The notes: generated by a model not told the origin, from the letters alone. A DNA stretch of 64,000 bases from Pseudoips prasinana (GCA_951640165.1 OX621246.1:34614501-34678500); one strand, 5' to 3'; shown: positions 41,515 to 52,560, numbered from the stretch's first letter. Translations and numbers: made by a program.

Positions 41515-41813
41515 TACATGCAAAATTATCAGTACAAGCTAGGAAAGCGGTCTACCTCAGCAAATGCTACAGTAAATAATTACTGTAGCGCCGATCTTCC
41601 GATAGCGTTTTAAAGAAGATGAACATGCATTCGCATTTCTACGGTATTCTTTTTGTTCTAATTAAAAATAAAACAAAATAAAAAAGGTTTTTATTCACGT
41701 AGCTTTTAAAAAAGCGCTTGTAAATGGTCATTGCTGTGTGGTGGCGGCCTAAGAATATCACCACCCCCTCTCATCCCGTGGGTGGACGTAAAAGTCGTCC
41801 CGAGGGAAATATA

Positions 41814-43405
41814 CACACATCAACACAATCTAGGGATATTGAACATTTCATTGATTATCTAGAAAACTATAAACATTTTGTTATGACTGTAAATGGAAGA
41901 ATTAAAGATAATTTCATGGCCGATATTTAAACATTAACAACACGATGCGATTTTGTTTTTCTAATTAATAAAAGTCTTAAATTAATTAAGCCATAGAAAA
42001 TTACTGAGTGAACAAAAACATTTTATTCTTATAAAATTATTCAATCGAATTAAATGAATAAAAATCTTACCAAATCTGATAATCAGTAATCGGTATTTCC
42101 TCCTCTAACATTAATCACACAGCGGCAACGATTTTCCATACTTAAAATTAAGGTGTCAATGTCTTGCTGGGGTATGCAGTCCTAAGTTCTTTTTAAATGT
42201 TCGAAAAGTTGTTCTTCTGTTGTCAAGTTGGGCGGAAAATCCCTCAATGCTCTTCGCTGTAACATGTCCCAGGCGTGTTCAATTGGGTTTAAGTCTGGCG
42301 ACTGTGGAGGCCAATCTAATACCTGAACATCGTGTTCTCGAAGGGCGGCCCTCACCAGCCGCGCTGTATGGGAAGGTGCATTGTCATGCATGAGCTGAAA
42401 TTCTTGCCCCGTTAGGGCCCTGAGCGGGACAATGACACGTTCTACTACCTCCTCACGGTATCTATGGGCAGTCATGCTGCCCTGAATCCAAATGAGTTGG
42501 GTTCGTCCGCCGATTCGTATTCCTGCCCACACCATAATTGTCCCGCCTTGGTAAGAGTGGACCTCCTGTGGATGTCGGAGACGGCTGACCCTGCCTGGAG
42601 TTCTCCAAACGCGTGTTCGTCTCGAATCTGGATGAAATCCATAGCGGGACTCATCAGTGAACAGCACCAATGACCATTGTTGATCACTCCATGTCAAATG
42701 TTCTTGAGCCCATAAAAGTCGCCTACCGCGATTGCCACGTCGCAGCGCTGGGACTCGTAGCGGTCTGCGAGCATGAAGACCAACTTCATGCAGCCTCCTT
42801 CGCACGGTTTGGTCGCTCACCAGCAGCTGCTGACCCTCCTGGAGCCTTTGCACTAGTTGCATCGCTGTGATATTGGGTAGTCTTCTGGCGGTCATTTGGA
42901 GAAATCGATCCTGTCTCTGAGTGGTAACACGATATCTACCTGTGTGCCGTTCTGCCACATCTCCAGTAGCGCGATAACGTGACCACAGCCTGGATACCAC
43001 ATTTTGGCTTGTGCCCAGAGACTCAGCAACGACGCGTTGAATAGCACCGTTTTGTAACATGCCAACTGCCCTTAACATTTCATCTCGACTCAAATGATGG
43101 CGTGGCATGACGCTAAAAAGCTTACACAACCAATTGAGAAAAGAAAATAAAACAATTTATCAGGTTTTCTTCAATTAACACGCAAAAAAAATTTTAATGC
43201 AACTTCTTGAAATTAGATACAACTCAAGATTGCGCTGTGCTTTGCGTGTTTTCATTTGTTTCTCATTTTAATTTTTAAATTTTGAATAAAGAATAGACAA
43301 GGTTTAAATCTGTAAATAAACTTTTTAAGGAAACTAAATAGGTTTTAAACAATAAAGCCATGTTTGATTTCAAAATAACGTATCCCTAGACTTTGTTGAT
43401 GTGTG
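41814..43405 (-). mobile_element. Tc1-like element, copy 1
   Basis: 1592 bp with CACACATCAACA ends (about 25-bp TIRs with two mismatches, inner part TCTAGGGATA). TA at 41812-41813 and 43406-43407. It interrupts the RTE leader between GAGGGAAATA and ACCAGAGAACGGG, which are adjacent in the RTE minis. Same length as copy 2 at 59456. Confidence 0.92.
42083..43108 (-). pseudogene. Tc1-like transposase with premature stop
   Basis: The reading frame of copy 2 is kept throughout, except that the codon for Trp309 is TAG (stop at 42184-42182, G to A on the coding strand). The predicted product is 308 instead of 341 residues. All three catalytic residues (Asp152, Asp242, Glu277) lie before the stop, but the last 33 residues are lost. 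The start ATG at 43108 (MPRHHLSRDE) matches copy 2. Otherwise the protein is identical. Whether the shortened protein works cannot be told from sequence. Confidence 0.9.
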
Positions 43406-43510
43406 TATACACCAGAGAACGGGCAGCAGCGTTCTCCTGAGTACCATGTCCACCTTACTGCGATCGCCAACCCGTCTGCCAAGCGTGGCGATTATGGCAA
43501 ATCCCCTCAA

Positions 43511-46497
43511 ATGATGGACACAACCAAACCGCGGCCCCCAGTCCCCGGCAGCCCTGCTATTCCCAGCCGTGGTAACAGCCGTGGTTACGGCAGGGCAGGG
43601 GGTGCTAAGAATCCCCGGCAGATTCCGCGTTACCAACACCGACGACCTCTAGCCCTGGCAACATATAACACACGTACACTGCGGTCCGACGAGAAGATAA
43701 CCGAACTGGAGGAAGAATTGAGCAGGTTACATTGGGATATTGTAGGATTATCTGAAGTCCGAAGAGAGGGGGAGGACTCGATAATACTGAAATCCGGAAA
43801 CCTGCTCTATTACCGGGAGGGTGACCAAATATCCCAAGGTGGTGTCGGGTTCATAGTCCACAAGTCCCTCGTGAACAACCTAGTGAAAATCGAGAGTGTG
43901 TCGACGAGGGTAGCGTACCTTATACTCAGAATCACCAAGCGGTATTCGTTGAAGGTTATACAGGTATACGCACCCACTTCGACACACTCCGACGATGAAG
44001 TCGAGGTTATGTATGAAGACATATCCAGAGCCATACATACCTCTAACTCCTATTTCACTGTGGTCATGGGGGACTTTAACGCGAAGCTGGGCAAACGATT
44101 CGGTAATGAGCTGAGAGTGGGGCAATTTGGAACTGGAGACCGGAACCCCCGGGGCCAAATGTTGGCCGACTTCATGGAGAAGGAGGGACTCTTTATGATG
44201 AATTCCTTCTTCAGGAAGCCGGATCACCGCAAATGGACCTGGGTGAGCCCCGATGGTAAAACTAAAAATGAGATAGACTTTATCTTGTCGACGAGACGAC
44301 AGATGTTCAATGATGTCTCCGTGATCAATGCGGTTAAAACCGGGAGCGATCACAGACTGGTCAGAGGCTCATTGAACCTTAATGTCAAACTCCAGAGGTC
44401 CCGACTGATAAAGTCTACGCTCCGACCTTTACCTATCCACGTCCAAAACCCCGAACCATTTCAGCTCGAACTGCAAAACCGTTTCGAATGCCTAGCGGAC
44501 TGCGAGGAAGCGGACTCATACTATGACAGGCTCGTAGAAGCTGTCCATACGGCTGGGTCTAAGGTCTTCAAGGTCCGTCGTTCAAACAGAACTAAAAAGA
44601 TCTCTGACTTTACCCTGCAACTAATGGAAGATAGACGGAAAATGGTTCTGACATCATCAGATGATGCAGCTGCCGATATCTGGTATATCGGCAGCTCAAC
44701 AGACAGATCTCAAAGTCTTTGACTCGCGACACGCGGCAATTTAATACAACTAGTATTAAAGAGGCTATCGAGCGGAACAAAGGCTCTAAAGTGTTCGCAA
44801 GAGCTCTGTCTGTTGGACAGAGCCAACTGACGAAGCTGAAGACTGAGGATGGTAGAATCGTCACGTCTAAACCTGAGTTGCTGGGAGAGATCGAGAAGTT
44901 CTACGGACAGTTATATACGACAACACAGCCACCTGTCAAAAGTCATGCCTCAGATCCCAGAGCACGACTAACCCGACACTACATCGAAGACATCCCGGAC
45001 GTCAGCCTGTACGAGATTAGAATGGCTCTTAAACAACCTAAGAACAACAAGGCGCCTGGTGATGATGGAGTTACAGCAGAGCTTCTGAAGGCGGGTGGTA
45101 CACCAATCCTACGGGCCCTTCAGAAGTTATTTAACTCCGTCATACTAGATGGTCAAACGCCACAAGCATGGCACAGAAGTGTGGTGGTGCTCTTCTTCAA
45201 AAAGGGCGACAAGACCCTATTGAAGAATTATAGACCCATCACACTGCTGAGCCATGTTTACAAGTTGTTTTCGAGGGTCGTTACGAACCGTCTCGCGCGC
45301 AGGTTTGACGACTTCCAGCCTCCCGAACAAGCCGGTTTCCGAAAAGGCTTTAGCACCATAGACCACATACATACGCTGCGGCAAGTTATACAGAAGACCA
45401 AAGAGTATAACAAGCCACTGTGCTTAGCGTTTGTGGACTATGAGAAAGCCTTTGATTCTATCGAAACATGGGCCGTGCTGAGGTCTCTCATAAGGTGCCA
45501 AATTGACTACCGGTATATCGAGGTGATAAAGTGTTTGTATGAAAACGCCACTATGTCAGTGCGACTCCAGGACCAGATCTCGAAACCTATCCACTTGCAG
45601 CGAGGCGTGAGACAGGGAGATGTTATATCTCTGAAACTGTTCACCGCTGCATTGGAAGACGTCTTCAAGCTTCTGGACTGGAATGGCTTTGGCATCAATG
45701 TCAATGGCGAGTACATCACTCACCTTCGATTTGCCGATGATATCGTAGTCATGGCTGAGACCATGGAAGACCTCGGTACAATGCTCGATGACCTCAGCAG
45801 AGTCTCTCAACAAGTGGGTCTGAAAATGAACATGGATAAGACGAAAATCATGTCAAACGTCCATGTTGCACCCACTCAATTGAAAGTTGGTGACTCTGCA
45901 CTCGAAGTTGTAGAGAACTATATTTACCTAGGACAGACCATCCAACTAGGTAGGTCCAACTTCGAGAAGGAGGTCAATCGTAGAATCCAACTCGGCTGGG
46001 CAGCGTTCGGGAAGCTACGTAACATCTTCTCGTCCAAAATACCGCAGTGTCTCAAGTCGAAAGTCTTCGACCAGTGTGTGTTGCCAGTGATGACATACGG
46101 AACAGAGACGTGGTCGCTCACTATGGGCCTTATTAGAAGGCTCAAGGTCACCCAAAGAGCAATGGAGAGGGCTAAGCTCGGAGTTTCCCTGCGGGATCGC
46201 ATCAGAAATGTCGAAATCCGCAGGCGAACCAAAGTCACCGACATAGCCCGAAGAATTGCCAAGTTGAAGTGGCAGTGGGCGGGGCACATAGCTCGTAGAG
46301 CCGACGGCCGTTGGGGCAGAAAGGTTCTCGAGTGGCGACCACGAACCGGAAGACGCAGCGTGGGCAGGCCCCCTACAAGATGGACCGATGATCTTGTGCG
46401 GGTCGCTGGAAACTGCTGGATGCGAATAGCACAAGACCGGCAATTGTGGAGATCTTTGGGGGAGGCCTTTGTCCAGCAGTGGACGTCTTTCGGCTGA
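43511..46497 (+). pseudogene. RTE endonuclease/reverse transcriptase, one frameshift
   Basis: This single RTE polyprotein nicks target DNA and copies element RNA there (target-primed reverse transcription). I take the ATG at 43511 (MMDTTKPRPP) because the mini-RTEs keep the leader up to this point. The endonuclease has LATYNTRTL (about residue 49), VGLSEVRRE (78), VVMGDFNAKLG (184) and GSDHRLV (278). Reverse transcriptase follows in the -1 frame: YRPITLLSHVYKLF (45227), CLAFVDYEKAFDS (45415), GVRQGDVIS (45604), FADDIVVMAE (45730). The C-terminus is the RTE type, ending QQWTSFG. The frame breaks at about 44668-44696, where a 12-bp inverted repeat (AGCTGCCGATAT, loop CTGGT, ATATCGGCAGCT) has arisen. 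Restoring frame there would give one continuous ORF. Motif B has Leu where Pro is usual (ISLKLF), possibly another inactivating change. Confidence 0.9.
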
Positions 46498-46904
46498 TAT
46501 GATGAATGATGATGATGATGAAATGGTCAGAACATGTTTGTAGTAATACAGTTATTATTTCTAGTTTCTTATTACAGATATTTAGGTACACGGAATGTCA
46601 AAACATTTATACAGTTTATGTTATAATGGTATATATGGTATATATTATAGTGATATTTAGCTAGCTTGTATTAAGTTATTGTCAAAGAGATTATGTTTAG
46701 GTTTAATTATTGAAATTTATATTTTTATACATATTGTCTGAATGGTTCTTTCTGTATTAAGTTACGAATTCAATATTATTATGCCGACCTTATGTTTATA
46801 ATGACGGTCGCGCCTTAATGTTACCACCAGATCCAACTATGTACATAGATGGTCGCCATCTATGTAATGTTTAATGTATACTACCCAGCTTTGGTACATG
46901 GTCC

Positions 46905-47085
46905 GCACCAACCTTCATCAATACCAGCCAAAATACGCCAACTACTGGAGAAATGCCTCCCAAAGTTTCTTGGGAATGGGATTATGTATACCATTTGGGG
47001 GGCTATAATCGCCACGCTTGGCAGACGGGTTGATGATCGCAGTATGATGGTCATAGTACACAGAGAGACTGGTGCTTGTAATGCC
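46905..47085 (-). mobile_element. Mini-RTE
   Basis: Minus strand: GTACTATGACCATCATACTG, CCCGTCTGCCAAGCGTGGCG, CCCCCCAAATGGTATAC, then TTTGGGAGGCATTTCTCCAG, TAGTTGGCGTATTTTGGCTG. Leader and 3' end joined. Confidence 0.75.
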
Positions 47086-47200
47086 TAGATCTACCCTGGC
47101 TGACCAATCCAAGGAGCTGACCACAAGGCCGCACCGGTCAGACTGAAAGCCGACCACAGTAGAAACGAGGAATGACTAATAAGTAAAGAGTAGATCATCA

Positions 47201-47257
47201 GCCGTCGGTTCTACGAGCTATGTGCCCTGCCCACTGCCACTTCAGATTGGCAATTAT
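47201..47257 (-). mobile_element. RTE coding fragment
   Basis: Minus-strand match to RTE 46253-46310 (AAGTGGCAGTGGGC, GGGCACATAGCTCGTAGA). Only about 57 bp. Confidence 0.7.
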
Positions 47258-47780
47258 ACGACCTAGATAGATAGATTAACTCTTTATTGTACAAACATGT
47301 GCACTCATAGCTAGATGCTCGCACCGGTCCGTAAGCGAACGGCGAGGTTAAGCAACTAGGCTCGCGGTCAGTCCATAGATGGGTGACCGCCAAAGTGGAT
47401 TAATTTCTGAGCGTCTCCGTGTTTCAGAGGGCACGTTAAAATTTCGGTTTCGGTTGTAGTCATTAGACAACAGTCGTTAAGCCATGTCAGAGGCCTACTG
47501 GGCGGCTTGAGCAACTCTGACACTAGGGTTACCACTACCCATACGATAAGCAAAGCATGCATTGTATACCAATAATAAAATCATACATTACAGGAGCATA
47601 TCATTAAAAAGCATACAACTGGCGGTCTTATATAACATGTGATCTCTTCCAGACAACCAAAGAATGGACAATAATAGGGATTATTTAAGAGGGCAGTTGT
47701 GTGTCCTATGTACTTTACTTTGGTTTGACTCCAAGCATAGCCCTCTCCATTGCTCACTGAGAGACCCTGAGCCGTAAGTA
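47258..47780 (-). mobile_element. LINE 3' UTR split by 5S-SINE
   Basis: Minus strand ends TGTACAATAAAGAGTTAATC with a CTATCTAT tail (47258-47300). The upstream part 47563-47690 has ACAACCAAAGAATGGAC and GGCGGTCTTATA. Matches the 3' UTR at 57440-57600. Confidence 0.6.
47316..47562 (+). mobile_element. 5S-rRNA-derived SINE
   Basis: GCACCGGTCCGTAAGCGAAC, GAGGTTAAGCAACTAGGCTC, GCGGTCAGTCCATAGATGGG, then the full body and ACGATAAGCAAAGC end. The best-preserved head in the window. Confidence 0.84.
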
Positions 47781-48502
47781 CTTTTTATTCCGTGCCTGTG
47801 CCTTCTTATGAGGCCTTATATTGTAACAATATACTCACCCTATTAACATACTTCAAAACATTAAAAGAACAGTATTACAAAACTAACCTCAAACAGGTAC
47901 ACTAAGTGTCAAATGACATCAGATCGACAAAATGAAATCATAAAACGCGTCGCGCCGAGATTCGACGCGCGATAAACGCGCGCTCAACGCGCGATTAATT
48001 GTCACGATAACGACCGCGCGGCGTCGCTTCAAGCCTTTTTGTAATATTTTCACTTTTATATCCATATTCTTTTTGTGTGTATGACAATGTGAAATGTGTG
48101 TGTCTCAGTGATAAGAAATGACACATGGCTTTGTGCAATAAAGTATCTACGTTTTACCTTTAAATCTGACTTTGAGTGTCGTTTGTCAAAGGGAATAATG
48201 TGACATGATTGTGAACAATATAATGTTACTTGTCTTGGAATATCATCATAATATTAATACGTGGAGCAAAAACGTTTTACAGAAATTGCGCGGCCGGAGG
48301 AATATGACATTTGTAACAGTTAAAGGTCATATGGAGAAGGATGGCAATATTTCTAGTAGTAAGTATTAGAAGTAAATTATTAACAAAAACACACACACAC
48401 ACACACGCTACGCATTTTTTTTTTGCCCTCTTTGAGTAGGCTAAGGTCTGTGACCATACCGCCTCGTCTTCAGTTGTATATTTATATTTCAAAGTCAGTC
48501 AG
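47781..48502. other. Unassigned stretch with CpG-dense block
   Basis: 47942-48035 is rich in CGCG (ACGCGTCGCGCCG, GACGCGCGATAAACGCGCGC). A (CA)n microsatellite lies at about 48389-48407. No ORF of note. Confidence 0.45.
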
Positions 48503-48775
48503 TCATGTCCGTCACAGTCAAGTCATAGTCCTTCCTACCCCAGTAAAGCAGTGGAGACTTTACTAGAGGCTCCTATGGAGTTTTGGTTTCAACACGGAAA
48601 ATCACAATTCACGGCAATATCGCACTTTCCTCCACTTGTGTACGTTGTCGAAGATGTTATGTCTAAAAATCCACCATATTTACACATAAAAACTCGAATG
48701 TACACCAGTTCTAGAAAATAAAACATAGCCTCGATGCGTCCTTTTCCGCGTTGGCGCCAAAACTCCCACAGGCTA
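48503..48775 (-). repeat. rep-V copy 3
   Basis: Co-linear with 35197-35470, including GGCGCCAAAACTC. The minus strand keeps the peptide KYGGFLDITSST.. GGKCDIAVNCDFPC with one or two substitutions. Confidence 0.65.
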
Positions 48776-49140
48776 CGATGCTTTTCACACACTGACAAAT
48801 GGCGAAATAATGACAAACGGAGTGTTGAAACTGAGAACAGATTAATATTGTCTCTAGTCTTTGACAATATAGAACCTTAATGGTCCAATTTCGACGACTT
48901 TAGTCTACTAGTTTTATTCGGAAAGTGTTTGTTTGTTTGTTTCGTGACTGTACACAATCTGATAAATCTTACTCGCCGGTCGATGGTAGGACTGCGAACG
49001 CACTTCTCATAAATTGCCCCCTCCGATCCTGAATCGGACGAGCAGCGGCGCGAGTCTATGCGCATTAACGTAAAGCGATAGTTGTACAAAAATCATGTCT
49101 CTACGTCCGTAACCATGTTATCTAGTTTGTAGTGATATTT
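48776..49140. other. Unassigned stretch
   Basis: Contains CGGACGAGCAGCGGCGCGAG near 49036. No supported gene. Confidence 0.4.
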
Positions 49141-49567
49141 ACCGACGGCCGCTGGGGCAGAAAGGTTCTCGAGTGGCGACCACGAACCAGAGGCTCTACC
49201 GGCTAAGTCGCCGAACATCGTTTTCGTGAATGGCGTTCAAATAAATAAAGGTTAAAAATGACTTAATCAATCGTTAAATCGGCTTCCATGACCACATCAG
49301 ATGTCATAAATGGTCCGGATGTCAACGTTGAAGCCGATTTAACGATTGATTAAGTAATTTTTAACCTTTATTTATTTGAACGCCATTTAAGAAATCGATG
49401 TTCGGTGACTTAGCCGGTAGAGCCCCAGAAGATGTAGCGTGGTGGACGTAGGTGATCATGTGCGGGTCGCTGGAAACTGCTGGATGCGAATAGCGCAAGA
49501 CCGGCAATCGTGGAGATCATTGGGGGAAGCCTTGGTCCAGCAGTGGACGTCTTTCGGCTGATATGAG
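49141..49567 (+). mobile_element. 5'-truncated RTE copy split by MITE-Q
   Basis: 49141-49191 and 49425-49567 match RTE 46300-46505 (GACGGCCGCTGGGGCAGAAA; GTCGCTGGAAACTGCTGGAT; CAGTGGACGTCTTTCGGCTG), with a small internal deletion near 49440. Ends at GATATGAGG. Confidence 0.85.
49192..49424. mobile_element. MITE-Q copy 1, 5-bp TSD CCAGA
   Basis: 233 bp, almost entirely inverted repeat (arms about 95-100 bp beginning GGCTCTACCGGCTAAGTCGC). CCAGA at 49187-49191 and 49425-49429. Removing the element and one CCAGA restores the RTE sequence GAACC(A/G)GAAGA. No coding capacity. Confidence 0.9.
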
Positions 49568-50109
49568 GAGTGTTATTTGCTGGATGGTTTGCCTCTAATG
49601 TCTGGTGAAACAGTGCCGCCTTGGCTAACTATAAGCGTCTTGACTTAGAATGTTTATAATGGACCTCAAAAATATCCGATATTCTCCGGTGGACAAAGAA
49701 TACCTATGGGCAAAATTCAATCCTCGAGATGGAAAGAAATCATACCGACCTCAATATTAATAAATATCTTGGGACAACTTATTCCATTCAATTCAAAATT
49801 CATTTATACCGTTAAAATGTTACATTTTGTGAAATCGTTAATTTTACTCTACCGTGCAACTGCCAACCTCTACCGGTTGGCAGCTACCGAGAAACGCTAT
49901 CAGAAAACTGGTTAGGAATCCTTCTTTAAAATATTTATTTATTAATATACTATTATATTGTATTAAAAACTTTAATTTATAATAAAATTCCACTTACCAC
50001 TCAATAATTTTCTTGCAAGAAAAGCATTCTAAGACATTGATGAATTATTAAATGATAAACTGTAATAATTAAACTTTTAAATTTTAGTAGTTATCAATTA
50101 TTGTCATTA
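49568..50109. other. Unassigned stretch
   Basis: AT-rich. Short inverted motif CCAACCTCTACCGGTTGG at 49862-49879. No gene supported. Confidence 0.4.
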
Positions 50110-50580
50110 TTATTGATTTATTATCCCAAACTAGGCGGAGCTTGTGCTATGGCCAACAGACAACTGACAAACATACTTATATATTATTATTATCTAAATA
50201 CATACATTTAAATAAATAACACCCAGACACAGAACAAATAATCGTGCTGATCACACAAAGATTTGTCCTGGGGCTCTACCGACTAAGTCGCCGAACATCG
50301 TTTTCAAGAATGGCGTTCAAATAAATAAAGCTTAAAAATTACTTAATCAATCGTTAAATCGGCTTCAACGTTGACAATCGATTCCGGACCATATATGACG
50401 TCGCATGTGGTCATGGAAGCCGATTTAACGATTGATTAAGTAATTTTTAACCTTTATTTATTTGAACGCCATTCAAGAAACGATGTTCGGCGACTTAGCC
50501 GGTAGAGCCCCTGGGTGGAGATCAAACCCATGACGTCTGGCTAAGTCAGGGTCGGAACCCACTAGATCAACAGGCCAATC
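50110..50580 (-). mobile_element. SINE-C copy split by MITE-Q
   Basis: Minus strand: CTGTTGATCTAGTGGGTTCC (A-box side), CATGGGTTTGATCTCCACCC (B box); after the insert GGACAAATCTTTGTGTGATC, GTTCTGTGTCTGGGTGTTAT, CCTAGTTTGGGATAATAAAT. Confidence 0.8.
50272..50509. mobile_element. MITE-Q copy 2, 5-bp TSD CCTGG
   Basis: 238 bp, same arms as copy 1, central segment in opposite orientation. CCTGG at 50267-50271 and 50510-50514; the SINE phrase GTCCTGGGTGGAGATC is restored on removal. Confidence 0.9.
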
Positions 50581-50837
50581 ATATTGAAAGAAAACAAATA
50601 TATTTTTGGCAATAAAAATTTGGCGAAACGAAGCGCGTTATATTACAAATTCCAATGTGGACGCGGCATTACTCCCCACGACCTCGTTAGACACGGTACT
50701 TAAAGCCTTTAGGATATTTTTAATTTACATAATTATACATGTAGTGCGTTCCTTTAGGGTTTCCAGATGCGCAGGAGTTTATAACCTTGAGTGGCGCACC
50801 CTTTGAAGAGTTTGCATGCCCTACTTTTATTTTTTTG
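50581..50837. other. Unassigned stretch
   Basis: Nothing recognised. Confidence 0.4.
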
Positions 50838-51097
50838 AAGTAATACTATTACGTATGCTTGACTTGGGGAGTAAGCTGGAGAATACGGGAGAGCGTAAAG
50901 AAAAGTGTGATTGGCCGAAGCGAACGGAAGTTTAAAGAGAGATATAAGTTAGTAAATATAGAAAGAGACAGAGTTACGTTTCGTATATTACTGTAGGGGC
51001 AAGAAATAGAAGTGCGAGCACACATTTTCTTCTCTATTCCTCTCATAGCCAGTTACGTATATTTTAGTTTTACTTGAGTCGTGTGCACACTCGTTTT
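50838..51097 (+). repeat. rep-Y copy, most complete
   Basis: GTAAAGAAAAGTGTGATTGG, AAGCGAACGGAAGTTTAAAG, ACAGAGTTACGTTTCGTATA, GAAGTGCGAGCACACATTTT, CTCTCATAGCCAGTTACG, TGAGTCGTGTGCACACTCGT. Non-coding repeat; the class is unknown to me. Confidence 0.7.
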
Positions 51098-51615
51098 TAG
51101 GGTTCCGTAGCAAATGGCAAAAAACGGAACCCTTATAGATTCGCCATGTCTGTCTGTCTGGCCGTCCGTATGTCACAGCCACTTTTTTCCGAAACTATAA
51201 GAGCTGTACTGTTGAAACTTGGTAAATAGATGTATTCTGTGAACCGCATTAAGATTTTCACACAAAAATTGAAAAGTAATAATAATTTTGGGGGTTCCCC
51301 ATACATAAAACTGAAAATAAAAATAATATTGAGGTTTCTAATATAATTTTATTCTAAACTGAATAGTTTGCGCGAGAGACACTTCCAAAGTGGTTAAATG
51401 AGTGCCCCCCCCCCCCCCCCCCTGTAACTTCTAAAATAAGAGAATGATAAAACAACTAACAACGAAAAGTGGTTTGAACGAGATCTAGTAAGTAGTTTTT
51501 TCTTTAATAAGTCATAAATGGTGAACCGCAATTTACCTTTCATTTTAATCAACTGAAATACTTGCTGCTACGGAACCCTTCATGGGCGAGTCCGACTCGC
51601 ACTTGGCCGGTTTTT
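51098..51615 (-). repeat. rep-W copy with poly-C run
   Basis: Ends AGGGTTCCGTAGCAAATGGC and, at the other side, TACGGAACCCTTCATGGGCG AGTCCGACTCGCACTTGGCC. Both termini carry inverted GGTTCCGT. C-run of about 18 at 51405-51422. Co-linear inverse of 7683-7960. Confidence 0.82.
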
Positions 51616-52394
51616 TTAAATTATATTTCATTATTAATAGATACATCAATCATTATAACACGAGAGTCGTCTCATTGTATCATGAGAGTTAGAAAGAAGA
51701 AGTTACAAAGTGCACTGTTGTTAGCGCACACTCTTGTACACTGTAATGACCGCGCAGATGCCTAGTCTCCAAGTTTCCATTAAAATTGACTGCCATGGCC
51801 GAAAGCCGGCCAGAAGGGAAAAATTTAATCTAGCTAATATACAACTTAAGTTGCATCTGTTTGGAAAAGCTTCCTAAACGGACACCTGGTTCTTCTTATC
51901 TCAATAACAAATCCAAGCTGTCTAGTTACGTTAAGCTCTACATCAATTAATTAGCAAAGAAAGCCTATAAACCATCCCCTGTCTACCTACAGACGAACAC
52001 AGACACTAATATATTATAATGCTTCGATCAAATCGCCATTCCACATCAAAGCAAACTATTTATAAAACTATTCCGATTAATCGATGTACAAAAATTATTC
52101 GATTCTATTTCAATCGATTCTGGGTATGTCAAAAATATCCAAAACATCACTGCTTTGATTTGAATTAAGAAGTAAACAATGTAACGTTTGAAAGTGTTTG
52201 GATTTCTGGATAGTGTTTGAATTTAGAATGGAAATAACAATGTTTATTTCAAAAGACCGATTCTTGGAATACCTTTAAATACCTAAATACTTGACTGTGA
52301 TATTTAAATAAATTAACAAAACAAGGTGTATCATTAATTATGGATGTAATATTATTTTGAAACGGAACTTTGCAAAGTGAAAACTTCTTAAGCA
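51616..52394. other. Unassigned stretch
   Basis: No supported gene or repeat. Confidence 0.4.
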
Positions 52395-52560
52395 CTTTTT
52401 GGTTGCACAGAAATAATGGAACTCACGTCATCGTCATATCACGTTTCCCATGAGCTACATATATATACTGTATATATATATGAACTTTTTGGATGAACAA
52501 AAAGCATGAAACTCGCGTAATCGTGGCTTCTCGCTTCACATGAGCTATATATATATATAA
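52395..52560. repeat. Two tandem copies of an approximately 83-bp unit
   Basis: CTTTTTGGTTGCACAGAAAT to the ATATAT run, then CTTTTTGGATGAACAAAAAG to the next ATATAT run. Shared core: TGGAACTCACGTCATCG / TGAAACTCGCGTAATCG and CATGAGCTA. Confidence 0.75.

Larger units (their letters stand above)
41731..46520 (+). mobile_element. Full-length RTE retrotransposon with 9-bp TSD
   Basis: AAATGGTCA flanks it at 41722-41730 and 46521-46529. Without the nested Tc1-like element it is about 3.2 kb, the normal RTE length. Leader 41731-43510 (interrupted), endonuclease plus reverse transcriptase frame to 46497, 23-bp 3' UTR, and a GATGATGATGATG tail. Not 5'-truncated, since the leader matches the 5' ends of the mini-RTE copies. 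Two lesions: the Tc1-like insertion in the leader and one frameshift. Confidence 0.92.
41670..46860 (-). mobile_element. rep-X (LINE 3' end), host of the RTE insertion
   Basis: 41670-41730 and 46521-46860 are two parts of one minus-strand rep-X. The left holds TTTTTATTCACGTAGCTTTT and GCGCTTGTAAATGGTCA; the right continues GGTCAGAACATGTTTGTAGT. The intervening DNA is the RTE. Confidence 0.8.

Noticed and set aside
43880..44353. Minus-strand frame of 157 codons in the RTE
   Set aside because: Antisense shadow of the endonuclease domain.
45924..46443. Overlapping minus-strand frames (121 and 142 codons)
   Set aside because: Antisense shadows of the RTE reverse transcriptase C-terminus.
47316..47420. 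5S rRNA gene
   Set aside because: Only the internal-promoter part resembles 5S and it is followed by a SINE body repeated elsewhere.
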